A stretch of 32,992 nt of DNA from Desulfofustis sp. (GTDB taxonomy: Bacteria; Desulfobacterota; Desulfobulbia; Desulfobulbales; Desulfocapsaceae), in NCBI GenBank assembly GCA_013042475.1, contig JABDQA010000139.1, forward strand, positions 1-32,992, in the 5' to 3' direction. A model generated the notes under the pieces. That model did no database searches. It saw nothing but the letters and a program-made list of their open reading frames with translations, and was not told the origin of the DNA. Positions 1-9,338 of the stretch are shown here, piece after piece (the first letter of the stretch is position 1; the number at the start of each line of letters is the position of its first letter). Both the position numbers and the translations under genes were made by a program.

Positions 1-565
1 CGATTTTGAAATTGTCGGCAACCTGATCCCGCACTTCTGCAAAGGATGGGTATTTCAATCCCGTACCGGTAAGTTCTCTGAGTTCATAATAGGTTTCATC
101 ACCAAACATTGAAAAACCAAAAACAGCACCTTCAGTCAATGAGCGATGTACTTTTGCAAAAAACCGGGGTAGATCCTCAAGCCATTGAAAGGTTGAAGAT
201 GATGCCACCAAGTCGAGATTTACAGGCAACTCCAGATGTTCGATGTCGCCGAACAACGGCAGAATCGTCGTCGAATTCCCGGGAGTGAGTTTTTTTTTCA
301 CGGTCTGGAAAAACTCGGGTACCAGATCGTTTAAGAAAAAGAGCTCCGGAGAAAAGGTCTCATGCAAAAGACTGGAAAACATTCCCGTACAGCTGCCAAT
401 TTCAAGAATTCTGTCGTATCGATTACAACCCAGCGCAACCAGCAGACTCAGCAGCCGCTCGTTGGCCAGCCTCTGCACCACGGCCTGATCCTCGTAGGTC
501 GGCATCCCCCGCAGAAATGAACGGGCCACACGATCCTTTTCTATCCGATGGGAACCTCTGTTCAT
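1..565 (-). CDS. bioC: Malonyl-ACP O-methyltransferase BioC (3' part beyond window)
   Basis: BioC uses S-adenosylmethionine to methylate malonyl-ACP so that fatty-acid synthase can build pimeloyl-ACP methyl ester for biotin. The visible 188 codons begin with an RIEKDRVARSF segment typical of BioC N-termini. A class I methyltransferase motif I (LEIGSCTGMFSSLL, about residues 53-66) and the later STFQWLEDLPRFF segment, matching the BioC/UbiE-type motif, follow. Motif I has Ser-Cys where Gly-Cys/Gly-Thr is commoner. The ATG lies one base after the TGA of bioG, so translation is probably coupled. The gene runs off the left edge, so the C-terminal third is not seen. Last visible gene of the biotin run. 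Confidence 0.9.
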   Translation of the reverse strand, partial: MNRGSHRIEKDRVARSFLRGMPTYEDQAVVQRLANERLLSLLVALGCNRYDRILEIGSCTGMFSSLLHETFSPELFFLNDLVPEFFQTVKKKLTPGNSTTILPLFGDIEHLELPVNLDLVASSSTFQWLEDLPRFFAKVHRSLTEGAVFGFSMFGDETYYELRELTGTGLKYPSFAEVRDQVADNFKI

Positions 566-566
566 C

Positions 567-1238
567 TCAATTCTGTACCGCCACTATTTCAGCCCAGCTT
601 CGCCAGCCCGTAAACGGATAATGACAGCCCTCGATATGAGCGATGGGACAGCGTCCATGCCAGAATGCGAGCTGGTGCCCAGTTGGTACGATGTAATCAC
701 GGTTGGCGACTACTACCGTGTCGAAGAATGGGTCTTCACGCTCGCACCTCGCGACCATTGCAGCAAGCTTTTCAAGTTCCCGCTTCTGATCTGCCAAGCT
801 CCGGCGCGGCTGATTCTGCAAAAACAGATCATGTACACCCTCAAAGCGGCACATGCGTCGATAAAACCTGTCGCGCACTGACGCGGAGAAATGGTCCAAG
901 GTCCCATTGAAAAACTGATGGGGGATACCATATCGATCGTCTACGGGCCGCAGGGTTCCATTTACCCCGATTCGGCGGGTAAATAAGCCCTTTCGCCCTG
1001 CAAATAACCGGGATCCCGCCCAGACGCCAAACGACCAGCAGATAAGATTGATCTCATGATAGTGCGCCTCGAGAGCGCCGATATCCACAGGAAGTTCGAA
1101 AGTCGAATAATCGGAGAGCACGAGCACGTCGTGGCCGCCGCTCTCGAGCAGTGTCAAAGGGTGGTGATCCATACCCCAGCCATTGCAGAACAGAATCAGC
1201 TTCTCACTTTGGTCTCTATAGAGCCAGTGGGCATTCAT
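567..1238 (-). CDS. bioG: Pimeloyl-ACP methyl ester esterase BioG (DUF452)
   Basis: This 223-residue protein is a BioG/DUF452 alpha/beta hydrolase, the functional replacement of BioH. It hydrolyses pimeloyl-ACP methyl ester after chain elongation, so elongation stops at C7. Seen: FCNGWGMDHHPL near residues 17-28, the nucleophile elbow CWSFGVW with Ser69, a candidate acid Asp181 in ANRDYIVP, and a candidate His206 in EGCHYPFTGW. The triad is inferred from position and family pattern. Its ATG overlaps the bioF stop as ATGA, and bioC starts one base after its stop. The direct bioF-bioG-bioC order supports the call. No bioH-like gene is present in the window. Confidence 0.92.
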   Translation of the reverse strand: MNAHWLYRDQSEKLILFCNGWGMDHHPLTLLESGGHDVLVLSDYSTFELPVDIGALEAHYHEINLICWSFGVWAGSRLFAGRKGLFTRRIGVNGTLRPVDDRYGIPHQFFNGTLDHFSASVRDRFYRRMCRFEGVHDLFLQNQPRRSLADQKRELEKLAAMVARCEREDPFFDTVVVANRDYIVPTGHQLAFWHGRCPIAHIEGCHYPFTGWRSWAEIVAVQN

Positions 1239-2416
1239 TTACCGGCCAGCCAGCTGCTGATCAGTCCAGGAAGCGGGGCCAGCATCCCAAGGTCGTGGTC
1301 GGCGGTGAGGGACAGCCTGAAGCGCGAGGTGCCCTGCGGCACGGTCGGAGGGCGTACAGGAAGCACATAGAATCCGTGTTCCTGAAGCAGCTTAGCTCCC
1401 TCGACGGTCCTGTCGGCTGGACCGATGATCACTGGAATTATATTGGTACTGCCGCCCGTCTTCAGCCCCATTTTCTCGAGTTCTTTGCGCAGTTCAAGAG
1501 AACTATTTTTGAGCTTATCTCTCTGGGGCTGCATGGAGGCCAGACGGCCCATGATAAAGTGATTCCAACTCAGCACCACCGGAGGCAGAGCCGTCGTATA
1601 GATAAGCGGACGACTGCGGTTTATCAGATAATCACGGACCGCCCCGTCGCAGACCAGAAAAGCTCCCACCGAACCGCAGGCCTTGCCGAAGGTGCCCACC
1701 AGCAGATCGATGTCATCGATGCAGTGCTGCTGCTCCGCCAGTCCAAGCCCCTTGGTTCCATATAAACCAATGGAGTGGGCCTCGTCGAGATAGAGCAGAC
1801 AATCGTAGCGTTTCTTCAAATCAACCAGGCTCAGCAGGTCGGCAGTGTCGCCATCCATACTGAAAACCGATTCACTGACCACCACAACTCGCCGATAATT
1901 TCCACGATGCGCTTCAAGCAGCGACTCGAGATGACCATAGTCGGCGTGCCGAAAACGCTTGAACTCGGCCCGGCAGATCTGCAGACCGTCGTGAATCGAG
2001 GCATGATTGAGTTTGTCAGAGAGAATCAGGTCATGCTTGTTGAACAGGGCCGGGATAATGCCGATGTTGGCATGATAGCCGGAATTGAACAACAGAGAAC
2101 TTTCCCGTCCATAGAGACTGGCAATGAGTTCCTCAAGTTGGTGCGAGAGGTGCAGATCACCGGTAAGCAATCGGGAAGAGGCGGTCCCCGGAGCATACCT
2201 ATCCATGGTGTTGAATGGGGTTCTCAAGGAATAAAATTCTTCGATCAGAGCGAGATTGCCAGCCAGACCCAGATAGTCGTTTGAACTGAGATTGATCATC
2301 GTGCTGCCGCCAAGGTCGACGGTGCCGGCCCCCCTGTTCGACAGCGGCCTGAGGGTGCGGTACATACCGCTTGCTCGCATCTTTTCGAGTTCTTCTCTGA
2401 GCAATTCCATGGTCAT
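1235..2416 (-). CDS. bioF: 8-amino-7-oxononanoate synthase
   Basis: BioF is a PLP-dependent alpha-oxoamine synthase condensing pimeloyl-ACP with L-alanine to 8-amino-7-oxononanoate. The 393 residues match the usual length. Visible motifs are NLSSNDYLGLA (42-52), the substrate/PLP segment SGYHANIG (112-119), the PLP-Asp segment YLDEAHSIG (209-217), and the Schiff-base lysine Lys245 in GTFGKACGS. The ATG directly follows the TGA of bioA; a second ATG two codons later is an equally possible start. The stop overlaps the bioG start. Confidence 0.96.
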   Translation of the reverse strand: MTMELLREELEKMRASGMYRTLRPLSNRGAGTVDLGGSTMINLSSNDYLGLAGNLALIEEFYSLRTPFNTMDRYAPGTASSRLLTGDLHLSHQLEELIASLYGRESSLLFNSGYHANIGIIPALFNKHDLILSDKLNHASIHDGLQICRAEFKRFRHADYGHLESLLEAHRGNYRRVVVVSESVFSMDGDTADLLSLVDLKKRYDCLLYLDEAHSIGLYGTKGLGLAEQQHCIDDIDLLVGTFGKACGSVGAFLVCDGAVRDYLINRSRPLIYTTALPPVVLSWNHFIMGRLASMQPQRDKLKNSSLELRKELEKMGLKTGGSTNIIPVIIGPADRTVEGAKLLQEHGFYVLPVRPPTVPQGTSRFRLSLTADHDLGMLAPLPGLISSWLAGK

Positions 2417-3730
2417 TCAGTTTTCCAGGGCCACGACCTCGACCAGTGTCCGGCAGAGCTGGTCGAGATCAGCTGCCCCAATGCAGTAGGGCGGCATCAC
2501 GTACACCAGTTTACCGAAAGGCCGGATCCACACGCCGCGCTCAACAAAGCGCTCCTGTATTGTGGCCATATTTACCGGTGTATGGAGTTCCACTACGCCG
2601 ATGGCGCCAAGGCACCTGACATCGGCAACCTGCTCCAGGCTGCGGCATGGCTCAAGGCCCTGCCGAAGCTGCCTTTCAATATCATCCACCTTTTGCTGCC
2701 AGCCGCTCTCAAGCAACAGATCGATCGACTCCACCGCCACCCTGCAGGCCAGCGGATTGGCCATGAAGGTCGGCCCATGCATAAAGACACCAGGTTCGGC
2801 GGATGAAATCATCTCGGCCACCACCTCGGTGGTCAAGGTAGCCGCAAGGCTCAACATACAGCCGGTCAGGGCTTTGCCGAGGCAGAGGATGTCGGGACTG
2901 ACGGAACCGTGTTCGGAGGCGAACAGCTTTCCGCTTCTGCCGAAGCCGGTGGCAATCTCATCGCAGATCAGCAGTAGATCAAATTCGTCACAAAGCGCTC
3001 TTGCCTCCTGTAAATAGCGGGGGTGATAAAAACGCATGCCGCCGGCACCCTGAACAATGGGTTCGAGAATCAGAGCGCAGAGTGATCCATGATGCTCTGC
3101 GAGCAGATTTCTCAACGGTGTGAGTTCGCCTGACCGCCAGCTACCTCCAAAGGTACTTTCAGGCCGGGGAGCAAAATGATAGCGCGGCAGAACTTCCGAA
3201 AACAGGTGATGCATTCCGGTGACCGGATCACAGACCGACATGGCATGGAAGGTGTCTCCGTGATACCCTGAACGCACGGTGACAAACTGGTGCTTCGAAC
3301 TGTTCCGACCATGGTGATATTGGAGCGCCATCTTCATCGCCACCTCCACAGCCACGGACCCGGAATCGCTGATGAAAACCTTGTCCAGACCAGCCGGCGT
3401 CAGTTCCACCAATCTTCTGCCCAGCTCCACCGCGGGTCTGTGGCCGAGCCCTCCGAACATTACATGGCTCAACGATTCGGCTTGATCCTGCAGGGCCTCG
3501 ATCAGACGGGGGTGGCTGTAACCGTGAATGACCGACCACCAGGAGGCCATTCCATCGATCAACTCCCTGCCGTCTGCCAGTCGTATCCTGACCCCCTCGG
3601 CGGATTCCACTCCATATATAGGCAGTGGCTCTGTCATCGAAGTATAGGGATGCCAGAGATGGGCACGGTCGAAAGCGAGAAGCTCCTGCCAATCGGAAGA
3701 CAGCATGTCTGCAGAACCGCTGTTGTTCAT
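2417..3730 (-). CDS. bioA: Adenosylmethionine-8-amino-7-oxononanoate aminotransferase
   Basis: BioA converts 8-amino-7-oxononanoate to 7,8-diaminononanoate, with S-adenosylmethionine as the usual amino donor. The 437-residue protein is a class III aminotransferase. Seen: HLWHPYTSM (24-32), characteristic of BioA; the glycine-serine PLP-phosphate segment SDSGSVAVE; CDEIATGFGRSG (256-267) with the PLP-contacting Asp; and the Schiff-base lysine Lys286 in CLGKALTGG-like sequence (here KALTGCML). The ATG overlaps the bioB stop as ATGA, and bioF starts directly after its stop. No dethiobiotin synthetase (bioD) gene is visible; it may lie left of the window or elsewhere. Confidence 0.96.
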   Translation of the reverse strand: MNNSGSADMLSSDWQELLAFDRAHLWHPYTSMTEPLPIYGVESAEGVRIRLADGRELIDGMASWWSVIHGYSHPRLIEALQDQAESLSHVMFGGLGHRPAVELGRRLVELTPAGLDKVFISDSGSVAVEVAMKMALQYHHGRNSSKHQFVTVRSGYHGDTFHAMSVCDPVTGMHHLFSEVLPRYHFAPRPESTFGGSWRSGELTPLRNLLAEHHGSLCALILEPIVQGAGGMRFYHPRYLQEARALCDEFDLLLICDEIATGFGRSGKLFASEHGSVSPDILCLGKALTGCMLSLAATLTTEVVAEMISSAEPGVFMHGPTFMANPLACRVAVESIDLLLESGWQQKVDDIERQLRQGLEPCRSLEQVADVRCLGAIGVVELHTPVNMATIQERFVERGVWIRPFGKLVYVMPPYCIGAADLDQLCRTLVEVVALEN

Positions 3731-4707
3731 TTTTTTGCGTCGACGCCGCCGGTTGAAAAACCGAGTGACTCGATCATCTGTAGATCTTCTATTACCGAAT
3801 TACCCGTCGTGGTCAGATAATTTCCCACGATTGCCCCATTGGCGCCTGACTGAAAACAGCGATACTGCTGATCTCCGAGCTGGGCTCTGCCGCCAGCGAG
3901 CCGAACTACTGCCCTCGGGTTGATAAGTCTGAACATGGCGATGCAGGTCAGCACCTCACCAAGGGACAATCTCTCGACTTCGCCGAGCGGCGTACCCGGT
4001 ATGGGAGTCAGAATGTTGATCGGTATCGACAAAACTTCAAGCTCACGTAGTTCTAAGGCCAACTCAAGCCGTTGTCCGAAGCTCTCGCCCAGTCCTATAA
4101 TCCCGCCGGAGCAGATATCCATACCGGCTTCCCTGGCGATTCTGATGGTTTCCACCTTTTCTTCCCAGGTGTGGGTGGTGCAGATCCTGGGAAAAAAGCT
4201 GCGACAGGTCTCCAGATTGCAGTGATATCGTTTAACTCCGGCAGCCACCAGCTTGTTGGCCTTGTTGCTGGTCAAAAACCCCATCGAGGCACAGAAGTAG
4301 AGATCACTCTCGTGACCGAGCTGGCCATACATGGAAGCAAACGATTCGATGTCTTTATCGGAAACCTCTCGTCCAGCGGTGACCAATGAATAGCGCGCCA
4401 CTCCGAGGGATTCGTTCTCCAGTCCCTGCCTGCGGACCTCCTCGTAGGCGATAATATCATAGGTCTCGATTTCGGTCTGGTAACGTGAGGATTGGGCGCA
4501 GAATTTACAGTTTTCGGAACATTTTCCCGAACGGGCATTGATTATCGAGCAAAGATCGAAGTGATCCCCTTGCATCTCCTTTCGCAGCCGGTCGGCAGCT
4601 TTATAGAGTGCAGCAGGCTCGTTGCCGGTCGCCAGTTTCAGAGCCTGATCGTAATCAATATTGTCACCGGAGCGAATTTGCTCGAGCGCATCTGTCAGCG
4701 ATGTCAT
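3727..4707 (-). CDS. bioB: Biotin synthase (radical SAM)
   Basis: BioB inserts sulfur into dethiobiotin, the last step of biotin synthesis. The radical-SAM cluster motif CxxxCxxC is visible as CSENCKFC (Cys63, 67, 70 counted from this start), followed by AQSSRYQTEIETY. I chose the internal ATG at 4707, which begins MTSLTDALEQ. The N-terminus then lines up without gaps to Bacillus-type BioB as I recall it, and GGTGA lies just upstream. An in-frame ATG at 4743 would add 12 residues and has no better ribosome site. First gene of bioBAFGC, separated from fabD by 59-95 bases depending on start. No BirA-type operator (TTGTAAACC dyad) is seen in that gap. Confidence 0.95.
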   Translation of the reverse strand: MTSLTDALEQIRSGDNIDYDQALKLATGNEPAALYKAADRLRKEMQGDHFDLCSIINARSGKCSENCKFCAQSSRYQTEIETYDIIAYEEVRRQGLENESLGVARYSLVTAGREVSDKDIESFASMYGQLGHESDLYFCASMGFLTSNKANKLVAAGVKRYHCNLETCRSFFPRICTTHTWEEKVETIRIAREAGMDICSGGIIGLGESFGQRLELALELRELEVLSIPINILTPIPGTPLGEVERLSLGEVLTCIAMFRLINPRAVVRLAGGRAQLGDQQYRCFQSGANGAIVGNYLTTTGNSVIEDLQMIESLGFSTGGVDAKK

Positions 4708-4802
4708 GGCGTCACCAAAGTTGTCCCCCCCCACCGACCGCATATCACTTCACTATAGGCACACGTCGGCTAAATGTCGCATGTGAAATGAAAAGGTGTC
4801 AA

Positions 4803-5753
4803 TCACCTAAGATCCAGTTTCTCAAGGCATAAGTGTAGGGATTCGGGTGTATCAAATTGCAAGGTAGTTACATTGGCCCCTTTGGGGACGATTTTGCGCA
4901 TCATTCCCTTGAGCACTGTTTTCGGCCCTACCTCCACGAAGGTATCGACGCCATCGGCGAGCATTGCCGAAATTATCTCATACCAGCGGACCCGGGAAAC
5001 AATCTGCCGGGCCATCATCTGTCTGATGCGCGACGGGTCATCCTCCTGTTCTGCGGTCACATTGAAATATACCGTGCTCCTGGGGGTCTCGAAGTGGACG
5101 CTGTCGATTACTTTATTGAAATCATCAACCGCCCCTTCCACCAGTGGCGAGTGGTTGGCCACACTGACGTTGAGCACAATAACCTTCGCCCCTTGTTCTT
5201 CAACAGCAGCCGAAACCCAATCGAGACCATCCGTGGAGCCCGAAATGACAATTTGCTGGGGGGTGTTGTAATTTGCCACGGTGACGTCTCCGGTCCCCCG
5301 GTAGCTGTTAACCGCCTCCTCGATATCTGCTATATCAAGGCCGAGAATTGCTCTCATGCCTCCCGGTCTTCTGTCCCCCTCACGCCCCATCAAATAGCCG
5401 CGACGCTCCACCAGTTGAATCGTGTCGGCGACGGAAAGGACGCCGGCCCCGCAGAGGGCCGAAAATTCCCCGAGACTGTGGCCCGCATAGCAGCTCGCTT
5501 CGACAGACTCGGGCAACGCATCCTGCAGCGCTTTGAGGCAGATAAGATTGGTCACCGTAATTGCCGGCTGCAGCACCGCCGCCCGGGTCAATTCTTCCAT
5601 GGGACCTTCGGCGATGATTTTGGCCAGCGGAAAATCGCACACCGACGCAGCCATCCCCATGATGGCTTCACATTCTGTCGATGAAGCGATGAACTCACTT
5701 CCCATACCAAGATATTGAGACCCCTGTCCCGGAAACAGAACCGCTAACTTCAT
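4803..5753 (-). CDS. fabD: Malonyl-CoA:ACP transacylase
   Basis: FabD transfers malonate from CoA to acyl carrier protein. The 316 residues match the family. Seen: FPGQGSQYLGMG (7-18), the nucleophile motif GHSLGEFSAL with Ser93, Arg118 in VERRGYL (malonate carboxylate anchor) and His201 in VANHSPLVEGA. It overlaps the lspA stop as ATGA and is followed by bioB. It is not in the usual fabH-fabD-fabG-acpP-fabF cluster. Its product is the BioC substrate, so the placement is functionally sensible; whether it is the only FabD of the genome or a biotin-linked paralogue cannot be told here. Confidence 0.94.
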   Translation of the reverse strand: MKLAVLFPGQGSQYLGMGSEFIASSTECEAIMGMAASVCDFPLAKIIAEGPMEELTRAAVLQPAITVTNLICLKALQDALPESVEASCYAGHSLGEFSALCGAGVLSVADTIQLVERRGYLMGREGDRRPGGMRAILGLDIADIEEAVNSYRGTGDVTVANYNTPQQIVISGSTDGLDWVSAAVEEQGAKVIVLNVSVANHSPLVEGAVDDFNKVIDSVHFETPRSTVYFNVTAEQEDDPSRIRQMMARQIVSRVRWYEIISAMLADGVDTFVEVGPKTVLKGMMRKIVPKGANVTTLQFDTPESLHLCLEKLDLR

Positions 5754-6238
5754 TCATCACTCCCGTTTTTTTCTTTTTTCATTTCAATGACATTCATTAC
5801 AAACAGCAGCGCCACACCGACAAAAATCGCCGAGTCTGCGACATTGAATGCCGGCCAGTGATAGGAACCGACATAAAAATCGAGAAAATCGATGACGGCA
5901 CCGAAACGAAGACGATCGATGAGATTTCCGACGGCTCCTGCTCCAATCATCGCAAACGACACCCGATAAAGTAGATGTTGACCACTCATTTTCCAGGCAG
6001 CGATGGTGAGCCCCAGAAAGGCCGCACTATTTACCGTAACAAAAAAATAGTGGCGCAGGGGCGAATCCACAGAAGCAAACATGGAAAAGGCGGCCCCCTT
6101 ATTGGTCACGTACACGAGATTGAAAAATCCCGGAATGAGCGGCCGCACTTCGTAGAGATCCAGGAGTGACAAGATCAGATCTTTGCTCAGCTGATCGAGT
6201 CCCAGCAAAACCAGCAGAATGATAAAATAAGGGCGCAC
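5750..6238 (-). CDS. lspA: Prolipoprotein signal peptidase (signal peptidase II)
   Basis: LspA is the inner-membrane aspartyl protease that cleaves the signal peptide of diacylated prolipoproteins. The 162-residue protein has four hydrophobic segments (about 4-20, 64-82, 92-104, 136-151). Family motifs are visible: VTNKGAAFSMF, GNLIDRLRFGAVIDFLDFY with Asp117, and FNVADSAIFVG with Asp135; these are the expected catalytic pair. The start is GTG with no clear Shine-Dalgarno site, 13 bases after ileS, so translation may depend on upstream ribosomes. The ileS-lspA pairing is common in bacteria. Confidence 0.95.
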   Translation of the reverse strand: MRPYFIILLVLLGLDQLSKDLILSLLDLYEVRPLIPGFFNLVYVTNKGAAFSMFASVDSPLRHYFFVTVNSAAFLGLTIAAWKMSGQHLLYRVSFAMIGAGAVGNLIDRLRFGAVIDFLDFYVGSYHWPAFNVADSAIFVGVALLFVMNVIEMKKEKNGSDE

Positions 6239-6251
6239 GTATGGCTGCGAT

Positions 6252-9068
6252 CTATGAGTTCAGCGAATCGATGACGGTGAAACAGCGGTTGCAGATCGTC
6301 GGGTGGCCCTGCATCTGGCCAACCGTTTCGGAACGGATCCAGCAGCGCTCGCATTTCTCACCCGAGGCGGCTCTGACGCCGATCAGGAGTCCTTCCACCT
6401 CTTCGCTCGGCACCGGTTCAAGCCCACCGAATCCCTGTCGGTCGACTATGTGAAGTTCGGAGACGATTGACAGTTCCTTGAGCATTTGTTGCTGCTCGGC
6501 AACAAAGTCCGCCAGAGACCCACCGGCATAGATCAGCACTTCGGCCTCCAGAGGATGGCCGATGATTTTTTCGGCCCTGGCCTTCTCAAGTGCCTTGGTG
6601 ATTTCGGAGCGGACCCTGGCTAGATCGGCCCATTTCTTTTCGGTCGCCGCATCGAGCACGTGGGCTTGATTCGGCTCGGGAAAATCGGAAAAGAAAATCG
6701 ATCCGTCAAGTTCCGCTTTGTTGTCGCGTCCTTGCAATGCATCCCAGGCTTCTGAAGCAGTAAAACAGAGAATTGGCGACATGAGCTGCAGCAATCCTTC
6801 ACCAATCTCGTACAGCGCGGTCTGGGCTGAGCGTCTGAGCTTCGACTCGGTGCCGGAAACGTAGAGCCTGTCTTTGATGATATCGAGATAAAACGCGCTC
6901 ATGGTCATGGTGCAGAAATAATTCAGCCCGTGGTAAATGGAGTGAAACTCGTACTTTTCATAGGCATCCAGCACTTTTGACTTGAGCTCCTCGAACCTGG
7001 AGAGGGCCCACTTGTCGAGTGGCTCGAGTTCATCGTAGGCAATGCTGTTGACGGCGGCATTGAAATCACTGAGGTTGCCCAGGAAGTATCTGATCGTATT
7101 TCTTATTTTTCGGTAGGTGTCTGTGACCTGTGCGAGAATCTCATCGGAGACTTTGACATCGTCCCGATAGTCTTCGCTGGCCACCCAGAGACGCAGAATT
7201 TCGGCGCCATACTTCTCGATCACTTCCTGGGGGGCGACCACGTTGCCCACCGATTTGGACATTTTCTTACCCTGTCCGTCGACCACGTACCCATGGGTCA
7301 GCACCCCTTCATAGGGGGCAGTGCCTCGGGTACCCACCGAGGTGAGCAGAGCGCTGTGAAACCAACCGCGATGCTGATCGCTGCCTTCGAGATAAAGATC
7401 AGCGGGTGAGCGCAGTTCTTCTCTTTGTTCACAAACGGCCGCATAGCTGACCCCCGAGTCAAACCAAACATCGAGAATGTCGTTTTCTTTTATGAAATCG
7501 ATACTCCCGCAACTCGAGCACTTCAGTCCGGCCGGCAGAAAATCCTCGACCCCGTGGCTGAACCAGGCATCTGCTCCTTCAGCACTGAAACGAGCATTGA
7601 TGTTTTCAATGAGGACATCGTTTTTAATTATCTCGCCGCACGATTTACAGCTCACCACCGTAATCGGCACTCCCCAGGCACGCTGCCTCGACAGACACCA
7701 GTCGGGACGATGCTCGATCATCGCATAGATACGCTGCATACCCCAGCCTGGAGTCCAGGTAACTTTCTTGATATTGTCGAGCGATTTGGTCCGCAACCCG
7801 TTTTTTTCCATGGAGATGAACCACTGCGGTGTGGCCCGGTAGATCACCGGTTCCTTGCAGCGCCAGCAATGCGGATAGCTGTGGTTGATGCTGCCCCGGT
7901 ACAGCATGTCGCCAGCAACGGACAGGTCCTCGCAGATGTCACCGTTGACCCCGGGAATCGCTTTGCCTTGGTAAATCCCAGCATCCCTGGTAAAGATTCC
8001 CTCGTCGTCCACCGGAGAGAGAATTTCGAGTCCGTAGCGCAGACCGGTGAGATAATCGTCGGCACCATGTCCCGGAGCGGTATGTACACAGCCCGTGCCA
8101 GCCTCGAGGGTCACATAATCCGCCAGTACCATCAGCGAATCTCGGTCCATGAAAGGATGGCGGCAGATACGATTTTCGAGCTTGGTTGCCGGGAAGGTCG
8201 TCACCACTCGATAGTTCTCCTGACCGAACTCCTCCATCACCTTGGAAACAAGTTCCTTGGCCATGATCAGCCTGTCGCCGCCGGCCTCGACCAGCGCATA
8301 GTCAAATTCGGGGTGAAAAGCGATGGCCAGATTCGCCGGCAGGGTCCATGGGGTCGTGGTCCAGATCACCACCTGGAGATTATTGCCGGCCAAGGCCGGA
8401 TCGATATCGCTCAGATCGGAGATCACCGGAAATTTGACATAGATCGAAGGTGAACTGTGATCGTGATACTCGACCTCTGCCTCTGCCAGGGCTGTCTCAC
8501 AGGTGGAGCACCAGTATACCGGTTTCTTGGAGCGCACCACTGCTCCGGAGAGCAGGAATTTGTTAAATTCCCTGGCGATGGTCGCCTCATAATCGTAGGT
8601 CATGGTCAGATAGGGGTTGTCCCAATCACCGATAACTCCGAGCCGTTTGAATTCTTTCTTTTGAGTTTTGATCCACTTCTCAGCGTATTTACGGCAGGCC
8701 TTACGCTTTGACAGGGTAGGAATATCCTTTTTCTTGTCGCCAAGTTCCTTGTCGACGTTGTGCTCGATCGGCAATCCATGGCAATCCCAACCGGGGATGT
8801 AAGGAGCGTTGAATCCGGCCATCCGCCGCGAACGCAGTATAATATCCTTGAGAATTTTATTGAATGCGGTACCCAAATGAATATTGCCATTGGCATAAGG
8901 AGGACCGTCGTGAAGTACGAAAAGCGGCCTGCCTTCACTGTGCTGTTGGATTTTATCGTACAGGCCCCCTTGATCCCATTTTTTGAGCACCATAGGCTCA
9001 TTCTGGGTCAGGTTGGCCTTCATCTTAAATGAAGTTTTGGGCAGGTTAAGCGTCGCCCTGTAATCCAT
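6252..9068 (-). CDS. ileS: Isoleucyl-tRNA synthetase
   Basis: IleS charges tRNA-Ile. The 938-residue protein has the class I HIGH motif as HLGT (64-67, in PPYANGNIHLGT), the CP1 editing domain in between (TWTTTPWTLPAN-type segment), KMSKS near residues 602-606, an anticodon-binding domain, and a C-terminal zinc knuckle CERCWIR...ICNRC. The length and zinc knuckle match the bacterial type. AAGGAGA lies 7 bases before the ATG. It heads the minus-strand run that continues into lspA, fabD and the bio genes, and is divergent from ftsE across a 270-base spacer. Confidence 0.97.
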   Translation of the reverse strand: MDYRATLNLPKTSFKMKANLTQNEPMVLKKWDQGGLYDKIQQHSEGRPLFVLHDGPPYANGNIHLGTAFNKILKDIILRSRRMAGFNAPYIPGWDCHGLPIEHNVDKELGDKKKDIPTLSKRKACRKYAEKWIKTQKKEFKRLGVIGDWDNPYLTMTYDYEATIAREFNKFLLSGAVVRSKKPVYWCSTCETALAEAEVEYHDHSSPSIYVKFPVISDLSDIDPALAGNNLQVVIWTTTPWTLPANLAIAFHPEFDYALVEAGGDRLIMAKELVSKVMEEFGQENYRVVTTFPATKLENRICRHPFMDRDSLMVLADYVTLEAGTGCVHTAPGHGADDYLTGLRYGLEILSPVDDEGIFTRDAGIYQGKAIPGVNGDICEDLSVAGDMLYRGSINHSYPHCWRCKEPVIYRATPQWFISMEKNGLRTKSLDNIKKVTWTPGWGMQRIYAMIEHRPDWCLSRQRAWGVPITVVSCKSCGEIIKNDVLIENINARFSAEGADAWFSHGVEDFLPAGLKCSSCGSIDFIKENDILDVWFDSGVSYAAVCEQREELRSPADLYLEGSDQHRGWFHSALLTSVGTRGTAPYEGVLTHGYVVDGQGKKMSKSVGNVVAPQEVIEKYGAEILRLWVASEDYRDDVKVSDEILAQVTDTYRKIRNTIRYFLGNLSDFNAAVNSIAYDELEPLDKWALSRFEELKSKVLDAYEKYEFHSIYHGLNYFCTMTMSAFYLDIIKDRLYVSGTESKLRRSAQTALYEIGEGLLQLMSPILCFTASEAWDALQGRDNKAELDGSIFFSDFPEPNQAHVLDAATEKKWADLARVRSEITKALEKARAEKIIGHPLEAEVLIYAGGSLADFVAEQQQMLKELSIVSELHIVDRQGFGGLEPVPSEEVEGLLIGVRAASGEKCERCWIRSETVGQMQGHPTICNRCFTVIDSLNS

Positions 9069-9256
9069 GATTCTCTCCTTTTATCTGCTCAAGACGTAAA
9101 AAATATTTAATGAAATTGCGTAATACACCATGCTAACCACCTAGAACACCGAAACAGGTTATATTAACACTAACACCGCAAGATACAAGAATATTGTTGG
9201 CGGCCACCTCTAAACTCATGTGCTGGCGCAGGCTACTCAAGAGGGATGCTTTCAAA

Positions 9257-9285
9257 TTGACACAAGTAGTGAGCTTTATTACTAT
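9257..9285 (+). promoter_or_regulatory. Sigma-70-type promoter for the ftsE operon
   Basis: TTGACA (9257-9262), a 17-base spacer and TACTAT (9280-9285) point towards ftsE, with predicted start of transcription near 9292. It overlaps the most upstream in-frame TTG of ftsE and so argues against that start. Based on sequence match only. Confidence 0.6.
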
Positions 9286-9338
9286 TGGCTGGTCTTGAAC
9301 GAGCACACCTCTTCCCTCCAGGCAGCCAAAAGGTTTTT

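Noticed and set aside
1151-1765. 204-codon plus-strand ORF antisense to bioF
   Set aside because: It lies wholly opposite a well-supported gene and its sequence shows no domain pattern.
4774-4802. TTGACA on the minus strand upstream of bioB as a biotin promoter
   Set aside because: The -35 is perfect but the -10 position at 17 bases reads CGACAT, and it overlaps the fabD stop; a short AGGTG/CACCT dyad there is too weak to call an operator.
7425-8453. 342-codon plus-strand ORF antisense to ileS
   Set aside because: Long antisense ORF due to codon bias of ileS; the ileS motifs on the other strand are decisive.
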